Assembly (NCBI GenBank): GCA_938085105.1
Contig: CALKGK010000008.1
Coordinates: forward strand, 1 to 55,221
DNA length: 55,221 bases
DNA from: an uncultured Flavobacteriales bacterium
GTDB taxonomy: Bacteria; Bacteroidota; Bacteroidia; Flavobacteriales_D; Sanyastnellaceae
Direction of reading: 5' to 3'
Position 1 is the stretch's first letter; the number at the start of each line of letters is the position of its first letter. The notes under the pieces were generated by a model that was given only the letters and a program-made list of their open reading frames with translations, did not search any database and was not told where the DNA came from. The position numbers were made by a program, and so were the translations under genes. This document shows positions 7,833-16,829 of this stretch, in pieces.

Positions 7833-10022
7833 ATGAGTAGCGGAATCTCTAAACGCATTGTTTTGTTTTTGTTGACCATGGTGGTCATTGTGCTCAGTGC
7901 GCAGCTCTTTCTGAGTTTACAGCTCGCAGAACAGCACAAATCAGATATCGAAGCAAAGGTTGTCTCTCGTCAAAGAATGCTCACAGAACAGATTGAAAGT
8001 TTGGTTTTTGAGTTTCACTACAGGCAATCGAAAGACGAGAATTGCAAGGAGGTATTAACCGATCTCAAATTGGCGCGTCAAAAATGGATTGACAGCCATA
8101 AGGCCATCACCCAAGGAAGTGAACTCTACCAAACCAGTGCAAAGAATGGTGAAGAGGAGAAAAAAATTATTGCCCAACTCAACCCCGTTTTCATCAAGAT
8201 AAAAAAAGAGTTAGATGCGATTCTTGCTGAACCTAAAACAGAGCTCGAACCAAGGATGGGGAACATCGCTCTGCTGAACTCAAAATACGAAGAACAGATT
8301 TTAGAACTGCTCTATTTTTTCAATAATAAAACCAATAAGCAGTACCAACAGATTAAAATGTTCTCCTGGGGATTATCAGCTCTGGGAGTGGTGGTTATGT
8401 TCCTTTTGTTTTACGTGATCATCAAACCCTCGCTTAAAAAAGTAGCCAGACAAAACGAGGAATTGAAAGAACTCAACCAAAATCTGCAACGCGCGAGTGA
8501 AGTGAAATCTGACTTCTTGGCAAATGTGAGTCATGAAATCAGAACACCCATGAATGGGATCATTGGGATGTCTGGAATTTTGAAAAAAACCAAGCTCGAT
8601 GCAGATCAAAGCAGCTATGTAAATACCATTAAGAACAGTGCTGAAAATCTGATGGTCATCATCAATGATATTCTTGATTACAGTAAACTCGACTCTGAAA
8701 AGCTAGAATTAGAAAGAAGTACCTTCAACCTGCAACAAGCCGTTGAAGAAGTCATTGATTTATTGAAACCAAGCGTCCAAGATAAAAACCTTGAATTGAT
8801 TTTTTACCTCGAGCCAGAATTAACAGGGGAGTTCTGTGGTGACGTTATTCGCTTAAAACAAGTACTCATCAACCTGCTGAATAACGCCATTAAGTTTACA
8901 GATAAAGGGGAAGTGCTACTTACTGTTGAGAAGATTGCCGATGAAGGGGGATTTTCTCAAGTTAGGTTCCACATAAAAGATACGGGAATCGGGATGAGTA
9001 AGGAAACACAAGCACAACTCTTCGAAAGTTTTATGCAGGCTGATACCTCTACTACTCGTAAATATGGCGGCACTGGTTTGGGCTTGAGCATTTGTAAAAA
9101 ATTGGTGGCGCTGATGGGAGGACGTATTTGGTGTGAAAGTGAGCTGGGAGAAGGAAGTAGCTTCCTTTTTACGACCATCTTAGAATCTGAGGAAGCCCTT
9201 GAACAAAGCAAAAAAGAAGAGCGTTTGGCAGGACTCAGAGCGCTCGTGGTTGACGATAATACCACCAACCTCCGCATTCTCGTGAAACAACTTTCGAATT
9301 GGGGGGTGAGATCAACACCGTTCAATAGTCCGGAATTGGTGGTAGAAATCATCAAAGACCTTTCGAAATTCGACCTCTGTATTCTGGACATGCAAATGCC
9401 CATGATGGACGGAGAGCAGTTAGCAGTTGAAATTAGAAAACACTTCACCGAAAAAGAGCTTCCTATCGTTGTGCTCTCTTCCACGGGAACAGGAGTGATG
9501 AATGATCAACAGGAACTCTTTTCAAGTTACCTCACTAAACCCGTAGCTCCAAGCCGCTTGATGAGCACTTTGGTGAGCGTGATGGATCAAAAGGGAGAAG
9601 ATAGACCAACCAAAGGCTTGAGTCCGATAAACAAGCAAAGCAGCTTCAATACGCTTCGCATTTTGATAGCCGATGACAACGAGCTCAACCTCATGGTGAC
9701 CTCCAAAATGTTAGAACAAATGGGGTATGCTTCTGATCGAGTTTATAGCGGTGAAGAGGCTTTGAGGAAATTGTCGATGAAAAGCTACGACTTGGTGCTG
9801 ATGGACATCGAAATGCCAGGCATGAGCGGAGTAGAGACAAGCAAGAAAATTCACGGGATGTATGAAGAAAACGATCGCCCTGTGATTATCGCACTTACAG
9901 GAAACATTGAGCAAAAAGACGTTCAGCAATGCTTGAATTCAGGAATGGATGACTTTATTCCTAAGCCACTGAATGAAGAATTGCTCCAGAAGAAGCTGGG
10001 TGACTGGTTCGATAACGATTAG
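7833..10022 (+). CDS. Hybrid histidine kinase with two receiver domains
   Basis: 729 residues. Two transmembrane helices (about residues 7-28 and 172-195) bracket a periplasmic helical sensor of about 140 residues, similar in layout to four-helix-bundle or PilJ-type sensors. A short coiled coil leads to HisKA (SHEIRTP, His234) and HATPase (NNAIKF, DTGIGM, GGTGLGLSI). Two receivers follow, with phospho-acceptors Asp519 (ILDMQMPMMDG) and Asp658 (LMDIEMPGMSG). Both receivers keep the Asp pair, Ser/Thr and Lys, so both could be phosphorylated. No output domain is attached, so it must signal through a distant HPt or regulator. The kinase core resembles that of the preceding gene, which suggests an old duplication with different sensor parts. 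Confidence 0.93.
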   Translation: MSSGISKRIVLFLLTMVVIVLSAQLFLSLQLAEQHKSDIEAKVVSRQRMLTEQIESLVFEFHYRQSKDENCKEVLTDLKLARQKWIDSHKAITQGSELYQTSAKNGEEEKKIIAQLNPVFIKIKKELDAILAEPKTELEPRMGNIALLNSKYEEQILELLYFFNNKTNKQYQQIKMFSWGLSALGVVVMFLLFYVIIKPSLKKVARQNEELKELNQNLQRASEVKSDFLANVSHEIRTPMNGIIGMSGILKKTKLDADQSSYVNTIKNSAENLMVIINDILDYSKLDSEKLELERSTFNLQQAVEEVIDLLKPSVQDKNLELIFYLEPELTGEFCGDVIRLKQVLINLLNNAIKFTDKGEVLLTVEKIADEGGFSQVRFHIKDTGIGMSKETQAQLFESFMQADTSTTRKYGGTGLGLSICKKLVALMGGRIWCESELGEGSSFLFTTILESEEALEQSKKEERLAGLRALVVDDNTTNLRILVKQLSNWGVRSTPFNSPELVVEIIKDLSKFDLCILDMQMPMMDGEQLAVEIRKHFTEKELPIVVLSSTGTGVMNDQQELFSSYLTKPVAPSRLMSTLVSVMDQKGEDRPTKGLSPINKQSSFNTLRILIADDNELNLMVTSKMLEQMGYASDRVYSGEEALRKLSMKSYDLVLMDIEMPGMSGVETSKKIHGMYEENDRPVIIALTGNIEQKDVQQCLNSGMDDFIPKPLNEELLQKKLGDWFDND

Positions 10023-10059
10023 CAAAACAATTTCCCCGATTCCAAAAGGCATTCAGAAT

Positions 10060-11085
10060 TTACCGGTAGACCCGCTGCTTGTTCAAGGCTTGGTGGTACT
10101 TCTTAGCGTTTTGTAAATGCTGGTTGTACGTTCGAGAGAAGTTGTGGTAACCCGAGAAATCCGGTTTCGCACACATGTACAAGTAATTGTGATCCACCGC
10201 CTTCAAAACGGCATCCAAATAGTTTGTTTCAGGAAGGTTAATGGGGCCTGGCGGTAAACCTCTATTCAAATAGGTGTTGTAAGGAGATGGTATGGTTTTG
10301 TGTTCATCCAGAACTCGCTTGATACTAAAGTCGCCCACAGCGTAAATCAAGGTAGGGTCTGCTTGCAAAGCGATGCCTTTTTTCAAACGGTTCAAGTACA
10401 ATCCGGCAACAATGGGAGCTTCATCTCTTTTTGCAGTTTCGGCTTTTACAATGCTCGCCAAAGTGCTCACTTCGCTCTGTGAAAGTCCTATTGCACGAGC
10501 CTGAGCCATACGTTCTTCATTCCAAAAAGACTTGTATTCTTTGGCCATACGTTGGATGAAGTCTTCTTCCGAAACAGACCAATTGATTTTGTAAGTATTG
10601 GGCAGAAACATTGTTTTGAAGGTCTCTGAAGCGAAGCCATACTTACTCGCCATCTCGGAATCAAGCATTTTTTCAGCCAGAGAAGCACTGTCCAACTCCA
10701 ATTGACTGGCAATGTTGCCCGCCATTTCCTCGGGCAATCGGGTTGATTTGATCAGTAGCTTGACCTCCTCTTGATCTCCAATGCGCAGTTTGTTGACGAT
10801 GTCGTTGTTACTGCTACCTCTTTGAATACGGTATTTTCCAGGAATGACCTTGCCGAACTTTTTCAATTCAGCCGTTTGTTCAAAAGCGCCACGATCGGTA
10901 ATGATTTCTTCTGCTTCCAGAAGGTTGAGCAGGTCATTAAAACCAGTGTTGGTTTTGATGAAAATGACTTTATTGTCTTCATAAAACCCAGTAGCACCTC
11001 CCCAAATGCTTTGATACATTGAAAATCCCTTCCAAGCGCCGAAAGCCAAAACCGCAAGAACAACGATCCAAACTACTTTTTTCAT
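10060..11085 (-). CDS. mltG: Endolytic murein transglycosylase MltG
   Basis: 341 residues with one N-terminal transmembrane helix (residues 3-20), which would anchor the protein in the inner membrane facing the periplasm. The YceG/MltG domain follows, with catalytic Glu216 in LASIVKAETAKRDE and the signatures ADPTLIYA, SPYNTYLNRGLPPGPI and the final YHNFSRTYNQH. MltG cleaves nascent glycan strands and so helps set peptidoglycan strand length. The start overlaps the stop codon of the GNAT gene by 4 bp, so it is the last gene of a three-gene minus-strand operon. It is convergent with the hybrid kinase, leaving 37 bp between stops and no clear terminator. Confidence 0.95.
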   Translation of the reverse strand: MKKVVWIVVLAVLAFGAWKGFSMYQSIWGGATGFYEDNKVIFIKTNTGFNDLLNLLEAEEIITDRGAFEQTAELKKFGKVIPGKYRIQRGSSNNDIVNKLRIGDQEEVKLLIKSTRLPEEMAGNIASQLELDSASLAEKMLDSEMASKYGFASETFKTMFLPNTYKINWSVSEEDFIQRMAKEYKSFWNEERMAQARAIGLSQSEVSTLASIVKAETAKRDEAPIVAGLYLNRLKKGIALQADPTLIYAVGDFSIKRVLDEHKTIPSPYNTYLNRGLPPGPINLPETNYLDAVLKAVDHNYLYMCAKPDFSGYHNFSRTYNQHLQNAKKYHQALNKQRVYR

Positions 11086-11600
11086 GAACGATCAATCAAT
11101 TGGTACATCCATTCATCTCTCCAGGTTTTTCCATCGAGTAGCCACTCTTTTCGCGTTCCCACATGTTCGAAATTCAAACTTTGGAAGAGTTTATGGCTGG
11201 CCGTGTTGTTGGCAGGAACGTTGGCGTAAACCTGATGCAGAGAAAGCACATCGAAAGCATATTCAATCAAAAGCTTCAGTGCTGATTTAGCAATTCCTTT
11301 CCCGCGCTCTTGATCCTCACCAATCAAGATACCAATACCGGCTCTTCGGTGTTCTGGTTCGAAGTCGAACAAGTCAATGCATCCCACAGGCTGTTCTTCA
11401 GTACAAATCATCAAACGGAGTTGACGATCGGCATAGATGTCTCGGGTGTTTTTCATGTACTGTTGGAGCTGGTGCTTGCTAAAAGGCGCCTTTGTGCCAG
11501 AAACGAGCCAATGCTCTGTTTTGTTCTCCCACTGGAAGAGGTGTTCCACATCATGCGGCTCTAGAGCCCTTAAAAAGCAATCTTTTCCGTGTAGTTTCAT
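11082..11600 (-). CDS. GNAT-family N-acetyltransferase (RimJ/SpeG-like)
   Basis: 172 residues forming one GNAT domain. The acetyl-CoA pyrophosphate-binding loop is visible as EDQERGKGIAKSALKLLI, and the C-terminal beta-bulge pattern VPANNTASHKLFQSLNFEHVG is typical of the RimJ/RimL and SpeG/BltD branch. The substrate could be a protein N-terminus, a polyamine or a small amine; the sequence does not decide. It lies 3 bp after the CoA-binding protein gene and overlaps mltG by 4 bp, so it is translated from the same message. A role in wall synthesis is not implied by this proximity alone. Confidence 0.88.
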   Translation of the reverse strand: MKLHGKDCFLRALEPHDVEHLFQWENKTEHWLVSGTKAPFSKHQLQQYMKNTRDIYADRQLRLMICTEEQPVGCIDLFDFEPEHRRAGIGILIGEDQERGKGIAKSALKLLIEYAFDVLSLHQVYANVPANNTASHKLFQSLNFEHVGTRKEWLLDGKTWRDEWMYQLIDRS

Positions 11601-11603
11601 GGT

Positions 11604-11963
11604 TCAGTAAGTGTCTGCAGATAACATCACTAAAGTACAAGCAATTTCTGCCTGAATTCCGGCTTCTCGAACTGCCGAAATGCTCTCGCGATCTTCCGTT
11701 CCTGGGTTGAAGATGATTCGCTTGGGAGACAGCGAAATCATATAGTCTAGCCAAGATGCTTGGTTTTTCGGACCAACATAAAGGGTGATGGTATCGATGT
11801 TTTTCAGTTCTGGTCGATCAGTGATAATGCTCGTGCCTTGGATTTTCCCCTCCCGAATGCCCAAAGGAAATACCTCGTGTCCGAGTCCTTCTAATCTTAC
11901 GCAAGCTAAGTAACTGTATCGGTTTGGGTTGTCGCTAGCACCTATGATCACTGTTCGTTTCAT
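11604..11963 (-). CDS. CoA-binding domain protein (YccU-like), 119 aa
   Basis: The start is the ATG at 11963 giving MKRTVIIGASDNPNRYSY. A longer frame extends upstream, but it would run through the divergent promoter region. The N-terminal GASDNPNRYSYLA loop and FNPGTEDRE near the C-terminus are typical of small stand-alone CoA_binding Rossmann proteins of the YccU type, about 120-140 residues long. Their function is unresolved; they bind CoA or an acyl-CoA rather than catalyse a known reaction. It is the first gene of the operon with the GNAT protein and mltG. A -7 box lies 4 bp before the start codon. Confidence 0.88.
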   Translation of the reverse strand: MKRTVIIGASDNPNRYSYLACVRLEGLGHEVFPLGIREGKIQGTSIITDRPELKNIDTITLYVGPKNQASWLDYMISLSPKRIIFNPGTEDRESISAVREAGIQAEIACTLVMLSADTY

Positions 11964-11967
11964 GAAA

Positions 11968-11975
11968 CAAAAGTA
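11968..11975 (-). promoter_or_regulatory. -7 box TACTTTTG for the CoA-binding/GNAT/mltG operon
   Basis: The minus strand reads TACTTTTG, an exact TAnnTTTG match, ending only 4 nt before the ATG at 11963. Transcription would begin at or next to the start codon. It forms a divergent pair with the plus-strand box at 12017-12024. Confidence 0.55.
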
Positions 11976-12016
11976 AGGAATGCCTCCCGATCCCAAGAAT
12001 TCCACTCTCGAATTGT

Positions 12017-12024
12017 TATTTTTG
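12017..12024 (+). promoter_or_regulatory. -7 box TATTTTTG for the polysaccharide cassette
   Basis: An exact TAnnTTTG match located 21 bp before the ATG of the Wza-like gene and back to back with the divergent -7 box at 11968-11975. No TTG element is seen at the expected -33 distance, so other factors may help at this promoter. Confidence 0.5.
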
Positions 12025-12045
12025 TTTCCTACGAAACCAATTTTG

Positions 12046-12807
12046 ATGAAATACGGACTCTTTTTTATCCTCTTTTGCGTACTTATTTCGAGTTGTACGA
12101 TCAATAAAAACGTCATGTTCAAAACCGATACTGACTACGAGTTCGATACCTTGGACGACACCACGACCACCAACTTTCTGATTTCTCCCAACGACGAAAT
12201 TCTCTTTCGTCTTTTTTCAAACGAAGGAGCCCGACTCATTGAAATGACGGCAGGGATTACAGAAGGGGTTCAGAACAGAGCCATCTTACCCAGCTTTACT
12301 TACACCGTTCAGCCCGATGGAATGCTCGAATTGCCCGAAGTTGGATTCGTGATGCTGGCTGGAATGACCATCCAAGAAGCCCAATTGCATCTCGAAGAAC
12401 TCTATGCCGAATTCTATAAAAGGCCTTTTGCGCAACTTCAAATCGTTAACAACCGGGCGATTGTGTTTAGTGGTGAAGGAGGAAACGCTCGGGTGGTGCC
12501 ACTTCAAAACCAAAACATGACCCTCATTGAAGTACTTGCGATGGCCGGGGGAGTGGCGCAACGAGGGAATGCAAGCAAGGTGAAACTCATTCGCCGCTAC
12601 GATGATAAACCCTACGACGTTTTCATGATGGACCTCTCCACCATTGAGGGGATTCAACATGCCAACATGATTGTCCAAGCCAACGATGTGATTTACGTTG
12701 AACCGGTACCGGAAATTGCTCGAGAGATTCTTCAGGATATTAGTCCGATTGTCACCATCATCTCCAACCTTGCTTTGATTTACGCCATCTTTAGAAGTAA
12801 CCTCTAA
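12046..12807 (+). CDS. Polysaccharide export lipoprotein (Wza-like)
   Basis: 253 residues from the ATG at 12046, which gives MKYGLFFILFCVLISSC with a lipobox at Cys17. The in-frame start at 11980 lies upstream of the promoter box and would spoil the signal. The Poly_export domain (ISPNDEILFRLF, then TVQPDGMLELPEVGFVMLAGMTIQEA) is followed by SLBB-like segments (MTLIEVLAMAGGVAQRGNASKVKLIRR). A C-terminal hydrophobic helix (VTIISNLALIYAIF) is the kind that forms the outer-membrane pore in Wza. It would export polysaccharide across the outer membrane. Its stop overlaps the start of the Wzc-like kinase gene by one base (TAATG). Confidence 0.93.
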   Translation: MKYGLFFILFCVLISSCTINKNVMFKTDTDYEFDTLDDTTTTNFLISPNDEILFRLFSNEGARLIEMTAGITEGVQNRAILPSFTYTVQPDGMLELPEVGFVMLAGMTIQEAQLHLEELYAEFYKRPFAQLQIVNNRAIVFSGEGGNARVVPLQNQNMTLIEVLAMAGGVAQRGNASKVKLIRRYDDKPYDVFMMDLSTIEGIQHANMIVQANDVIYVEPVPEIAREILQDISPIVTIISNLALIYAIFRSNL

Positions 12808-15221
12808 TGGTTCAAGAAAACCCCAATTTTGAAGAATACAAAGAACGCTTAACGAGTTTCTCTCAGGAATTCGACTTGGGCCTCTTTCTTCATTTGACCA
12901 AGAAATCCTTGGTTTGGGTTTTTGGGGTGATGCTCATTACCATCATTTCAGCAAAGATTTATCTCAACTACACGCCACAGGTGTATCAGGCAAGATCCAT
13001 TTTGCAATTGGAAGCCAATGATGCTGCAAATAAGGTGCTCAATGTGAATCCTTTACTGAGTGAGGAAAGCAGCTTGGAGGCGAAAGTCGAACTCATTCGT
13101 TCCAAACTCCTCATCAAACAGAGTCTCAACAGCATTCCGCTGGAAATTGGATATTACGCTATTGGTGAGATTTTGACCAATGAGCATTACCTGCTTTCGC
13201 CTTATCGCGTTGAAATCATTGAGCGCAAAACAGGAAGCATTGAAGAAACTCCAGTGGCCGTTGTTTATAAGCAAGGAAAATTCCAATTGACCCTCGGAGG
13301 AGAGGTCTACGAAAATATTCGTCCAAATGAAACGGTGGACCTTCCTTGGTTGAGTTTTAAAATCGTGGTGATTGATGAGGCTGAACTGATCAAATTGAGT
13401 GATGAATACGAGCTCTTTTTCAAACTCAACAATACCAATAACCTGGTAGCCCGCTTTTCCAATAGCATGGATGTGCGCATTCTCAACAATACAGCAAAAA
13501 CGATCCAGATTTCGGTAAAAGACAACAATCCCTACATCGCTCGGGATGTCGTTTCAGCAATGGCCAATGAATTCATCCGTTTTGACCTTGAAAAAAGACA
13601 ACGCTCAGACGATAAAATTCTCTCTTTCATCGATAATCAAATTGATACTGTTTTTGACCGACTGAAAAGCTCTGAAATCATCCTCAATAACTACAAGCAA
13701 GAGAATAAAATTAGCGATCTGACCAAGATTTCTGGGGTGTATTTGGACCGACTCAATGATCTCGAAAATCGCCTCATCGCCTTGGAAGTAGAAAGCCGAT
13801 TGTTGAATGAAGTAGAATCCCTCACCAACAAGCCCTTGGAAGATGTTTCGGTCTACAACATTGTGCCCTTGATTGCGGGGAGCAAATATGAAAAAAGTCT
13901 TACGCGCTTGCTCGATAACCTCAATGCCCTGGCTATTCGAAGAGAAGAAGCCCTGTTCACCGTTACAGAAGACAACAACATTGTGGCTTCTTTGGAGTAC
14001 CAAATAGGCATTCAAAAGGATGTCATTCTTCAAACCATCTTGTCGATTCGCGAAAAAATCAGCGCTGAGGCGGAAGATGTGAACTCAAAATTGAAAGAAA
14101 TTGAAGATGTCTATTTCGATTTGCCTTCGAAAGAACTGGAGTACGCCCGACTCAATCGTCTTTTCACCATCAACGAAAAGTATTACACCATGCTTCTCGA
14201 AAAGCGCATTGAATATCAGATTTCAAAAGAAGGATTCGTTACCCAAAATCAAATCCTCGAAGAAGCAAGGGTGCCGTTTCAAGCGATCTATCCGAAAAAG
14301 AACACGGTGGCCTTTGGTTTTGTGCTGGCCGGACTCATCATTGGTTTCCTGATCATCACAGTGAAGTACCTCCTTCACAATAAAATCTCGTCGCTCAACG
14401 AAATCAACAGCCTTTCCAACGCCACCATTTCCACCTTGGGCGTTGTACCCATGTACAAGGAGTCCATTCCAGTAAGTATGTTGCTAGTGAATGGACAACC
14501 TCGCTCACTCTTCGCGGAAGCGTTCAGAAACATCCGAACCAACTTACAATTTATCAGCGCGAAAGAAGGTCCGAAAGTAGCCGCAGTTACCTCAACCATT
14601 TCTGGGGAAGGAAAAACCTTGATTGCCATCAACCTCGCAGGAATTGTTGCTTTTTCGGGGAAGAAAGTGATTTTGTTGGATTTGGACATGCGCAGACCCA
14701 AGATCAACAAAGGCTTTGGGGTAGATAATTCCTACGGCATGAGCACAGTCTTGATTGGGAAATCCAGTGTGAAAGATGCCATTCGTAAGAGTGAACAAGC
14801 AGGTCTGGACTTCATTACTGCCGGACCCATACCACCGAACCCAAGTGAGCTCATCATTAGTGAGCGAATGAAAGAAATTATTGAAGAGTTGAAAGGGGAG
14901 TACGACATGGTGGTGATTGATACACCGCCAGTAGGTTTGGTGACGGACGGAGTTACCCTCATCAAAAATGCCGATTACCCGCTGTACATCTTCCGAGCAG
15001 ATTATTCAAAGAAACACTTTGTCCAAAACGTCGATCGTTTGATCAACGAAAATGGAATCAAATCCTTGTCAGTTGTGCTCAACGGAATCGACCTCGATCG
15101 TTCTCGTTACGGCTACAACTACGGTTATGGCTACTCTTACGGCTATGGTTATGGCAGTGGATATTACGATGAGCAGAGCAAAGAAAAACGTTCATGGTTC
15201 AAAAAATGGCTTAAAAAATGA
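12807..15221 (+). CDS. Wzc-like polysaccharide co-polymerase / tyrosine autokinase
   Basis: 804 residues. An N-terminal transmembrane helix (about 31-50) and a second one (about 498-515) enclose a Wzz-type periplasmic domain with long coiled coils. The cytoplasmic BY-kinase domain follows: RSLFAEAFRNIRTNLQF, Walker A SGEGKT with Lys603, A' box VILLDLDMRRP and Walker B VVIDTPP. The C-terminus has a dense Tyr/Gly cluster (bases 15106-15165, about ten tyrosines in a Gly/Ser background) followed by a basic end. This is the expected autophosphorylation tail that controls polymer length and export with the Wza-like partner. Fusion of Wzz and kinase in one chain is the Gram-negative arrangement. Confidence 0.95.
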   Translation: MVQENPNFEEYKERLTSFSQEFDLGLFLHLTKKSLVWVFGVMLITIISAKIYLNYTPQVYQARSILQLEANDAANKVLNVNPLLSEESSLEAKVELIRSKLLIKQSLNSIPLEIGYYAIGEILTNEHYLLSPYRVEIIERKTGSIEETPVAVVYKQGKFQLTLGGEVYENIRPNETVDLPWLSFKIVVIDEAELIKLSDEYELFFKLNNTNNLVARFSNSMDVRILNNTAKTIQISVKDNNPYIARDVVSAMANEFIRFDLEKRQRSDDKILSFIDNQIDTVFDRLKSSEIILNNYKQENKISDLTKISGVYLDRLNDLENRLIALEVESRLLNEVESLTNKPLEDVSVYNIVPLIAGSKYEKSLTRLLDNLNALAIRREEALFTVTEDNNIVASLEYQIGIQKDVILQTILSIREKISAEAEDVNSKLKEIEDVYFDLPSKELEYARLNRLFTINEKYYTMLLEKRIEYQISKEGFVTQNQILEEARVPFQAIYPKKNTVAFGFVLAGLIIGFLIITVKYLLHNKISSLNEINSLSNATISTLGVVPMYKESIPVSMLLVNGQPRSLFAEAFRNIRTNLQFISAKEGPKVAAVTSTISGEGKTLIAINLAGIVAFSGKKVILLDLDMRRPKINKGFGVDNSYGMSTVLIGKSSVKDAIRKSEQAGLDFITAGPIPPNPSELIISERMKEIIEELKGEYDMVVIDTPPVGLVTDGVTLIKNADYPLYIFRADYSKKHFVQNVDRLINENGIKSLSVVLNGIDLDRSRYGYNYGYGYSYGYGYGSGYYDEQSKEKRSWFKKWLKK

Positions 15222-15772
15222 AGATTACCAGCTTAGCAATTGAAGGACTTCTCCTTTTCGAACCTCGTGTTTTCGAAGATGATCGAGGTAGCTTCATGGA
15301 GTCCTTTAGAGAAGATAAGTTTCAAGAGCTGAGCGGTTTGAATACCCGTTTTGTTCAAGATAATGAGTCGGTATCCAAAGCCCATGTTTTAAGAGGACTT
15401 CATTTTCAAATTCCGACCAAAGCCCAGGCTAAATTGGTGCGGGTGAGCCAAGGATCCGTGCTGGATGTTGCTGTAGACCTTAGAAAAGGGAGTCCTACCT
15501 TCGGACAGCATTGTTCTGTTTTATTAAGCGCAGAGAATAGACGTCAATTTTACATTCCAGAAGGATTTGCACATGGCTTTTTGAGTTTGGAAGACGATAC
15601 CATATTCAGCTACAAATGTTCAGATTATTACAGTCAAGAACACGAGCGTTCATTGCTTTGGAACGACGAACATTTGGGCATCGATTGGAACGTCAAATCA
15701 GACCTCGTGCTGCTTTCAGAAAAAGACAAAACCGCCCCCTCTTTCGCCGATTTTGAAAGTCCTTTCGAATGA
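15218..15772 (+). CDS. rfbC: dTDP-4-dehydrorhamnose 3,5-epimerase
   Basis: 184 residues, the usual length for RmlC. Conserved segments include FEDDRGSFMESFR, the catalytic His in LRGLHFQ, the substrate-binding IPEGFAHGFLSL and the Tyr/Asp region YKCSDYYSQEHERS. The enzyme converts dTDP-4-keto-6-deoxyglucose to dTDP-4-keto-L-rhamnose for surface polysaccharide. The gene overlaps the kinase gene by 4 bp (ATGA) and the next gene by 4 bp, so translation is coupled. The rfbA, rfbB and rfbD partners are not in this window and must lie elsewhere, unless the product is a different 3,5-epimerase. Confidence 0.92.
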   Translation: MKITSLAIEGLLLFEPRVFEDDRGSFMESFREDKFQELSGLNTRFVQDNESVSKAHVLRGLHFQIPTKAQAKLVRVSQGSVLDVAVDLRKGSPTFGQHCSVLLSAENRRQFYIPEGFAHGFLSLEDDTIFSYKCSDYYSQEHERSLLWNDEHLGIDWNVKSDLVLLSEKDKTAPSFADFESPFE

Positions 15773-16815
15773 GTCAATTGCTCGTCATAGGAACCGTGCT
15801 TTTGATGGTGATGGGAGCCTCGTTCGGATTGAACCTCATTCTTCTTCGTTTTTTAAGGACCCTCGGCACCAAAGATCAAAAGGCAAAAATTGAGGTTCGT
15901 TGGAGTTCACAATCCAAACCCACGATTGGTGGAATGAGCTTCTTCTTCAGTTTTCTAATTGCGGTGATCTTTGGCTTGTTTATCAATTCAAGCATTGGCC
16001 TTCCATTGCTATTCCTGTGCGCTGCTGCGATGATGGCCTTTTTTATGGGCTTGGCGGATGACGCCTTCAATACCCGACCCTATTTTAAGTTGTTTGTTCA
16101 AATCGGCTGTGCAGTTTTACTCATTGGTGGTGGATTCTATGCTCACTTGTTTGCAACCGAATGGATGAATTACCTCTTTAGTCTCTTTTGGATTGTTGGG
16201 ATGATGAACTCCATCAACATGCTCGACAACATGGACGGTGTTTCTGGAGGGGTGAGCTTCAGTATCTTTCTCGGTTTAGGAGTTATTTTTCTTCATTTGA
16301 ACATGGTGTTTTTAGCGCTCGTTGCTCTTTGCATGGCTGCGGGATTATTGGGCTTTCTCTTCTTGAACTGGAAACCCGCAAAACTGTACATGGGGGATTC
16401 TGGGAGTCAGCTTTTAGGTCTTCTTCTCGCTGCTTTGGCTTGTGCCGGACCTTTAAACGTAAATGTCTTGGGCATCACCTTCTTTCAAAGTCTGTCCCTA
16501 CTTGTGCTTTTGTTTTTACTTCCAATATCAGATACTACATTGGTGACGATTAACCGACTGCGTGCAGGGAGGTCGCCAATGGTAGGAGGAAGGGATCACA
16601 GCACCCACAATCTTTCCTACTTGGGGGTTAAAGACGGACAAATCGCACTCATTTATAGCTTATTAACACTGCTGCACGCGATAATAATCTTCTTCGTTAT
16701 TCGGTCTCACGAAAACTATTTTTACCTTTCCATCGTTGTATACGAAGTACTCGTGTTCGCATTTCTGTATGTCATTTCACGAAAGAACTTAAAACAACAA
16801 CGCTACACCTATTAA
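15769..16815 (+). CDS. WecA/MraY-family polyprenyl-phosphate sugar-1-phosphate transferase
   Basis: 348 residues and about ten transmembrane helices. Family motifs are in order: KPTIGGMSFF near residue 50, GLADDAFNTRPY (the Asp-rich loop), NMLDNMDGVSGG and LNWKPAKLYMGDSGS, with a His-containing loop GGRDHSTHNLSYLG. These enzymes start glycan synthesis by moving a sugar-1-phosphate from a UDP-sugar to undecaprenyl phosphate in the inner membrane. It is probably the initiating transferase for the polymer handled by the Wza/Wzc pair upstream. The exact sugar (GlcNAc is common) cannot be read from the sequence. The ATG overlaps rfbC by 4 bp. Confidence 0.92.
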   Translation: MSQLLVIGTVLLMVMGASFGLNLILLRFLRTLGTKDQKAKIEVRWSSQSKPTIGGMSFFFSFLIAVIFGLFINSSIGLPLLFLCAAAMMAFFMGLADDAFNTRPYFKLFVQIGCAVLLIGGGFYAHLFATEWMNYLFSLFWIVGMMNSINMLDNMDGVSGGVSFSIFLGLGVIFLHLNMVFLALVALCMAAGLLGFLFLNWKPAKLYMGDSGSQLLGLLLAALACAGPLNVNVLGITFFQSLSLLVLLFLLPISDTTLVTINRLRAGRSPMVGGRDHSTHNLSYLGVKDGQIALIYSLLTLLHAIIIFFVIRSHENYFYLSIVVYEVLVFAFLYVISRKNLKQQRYTY

Positions 16816-16829
16816 ACACCCCTCAGACC

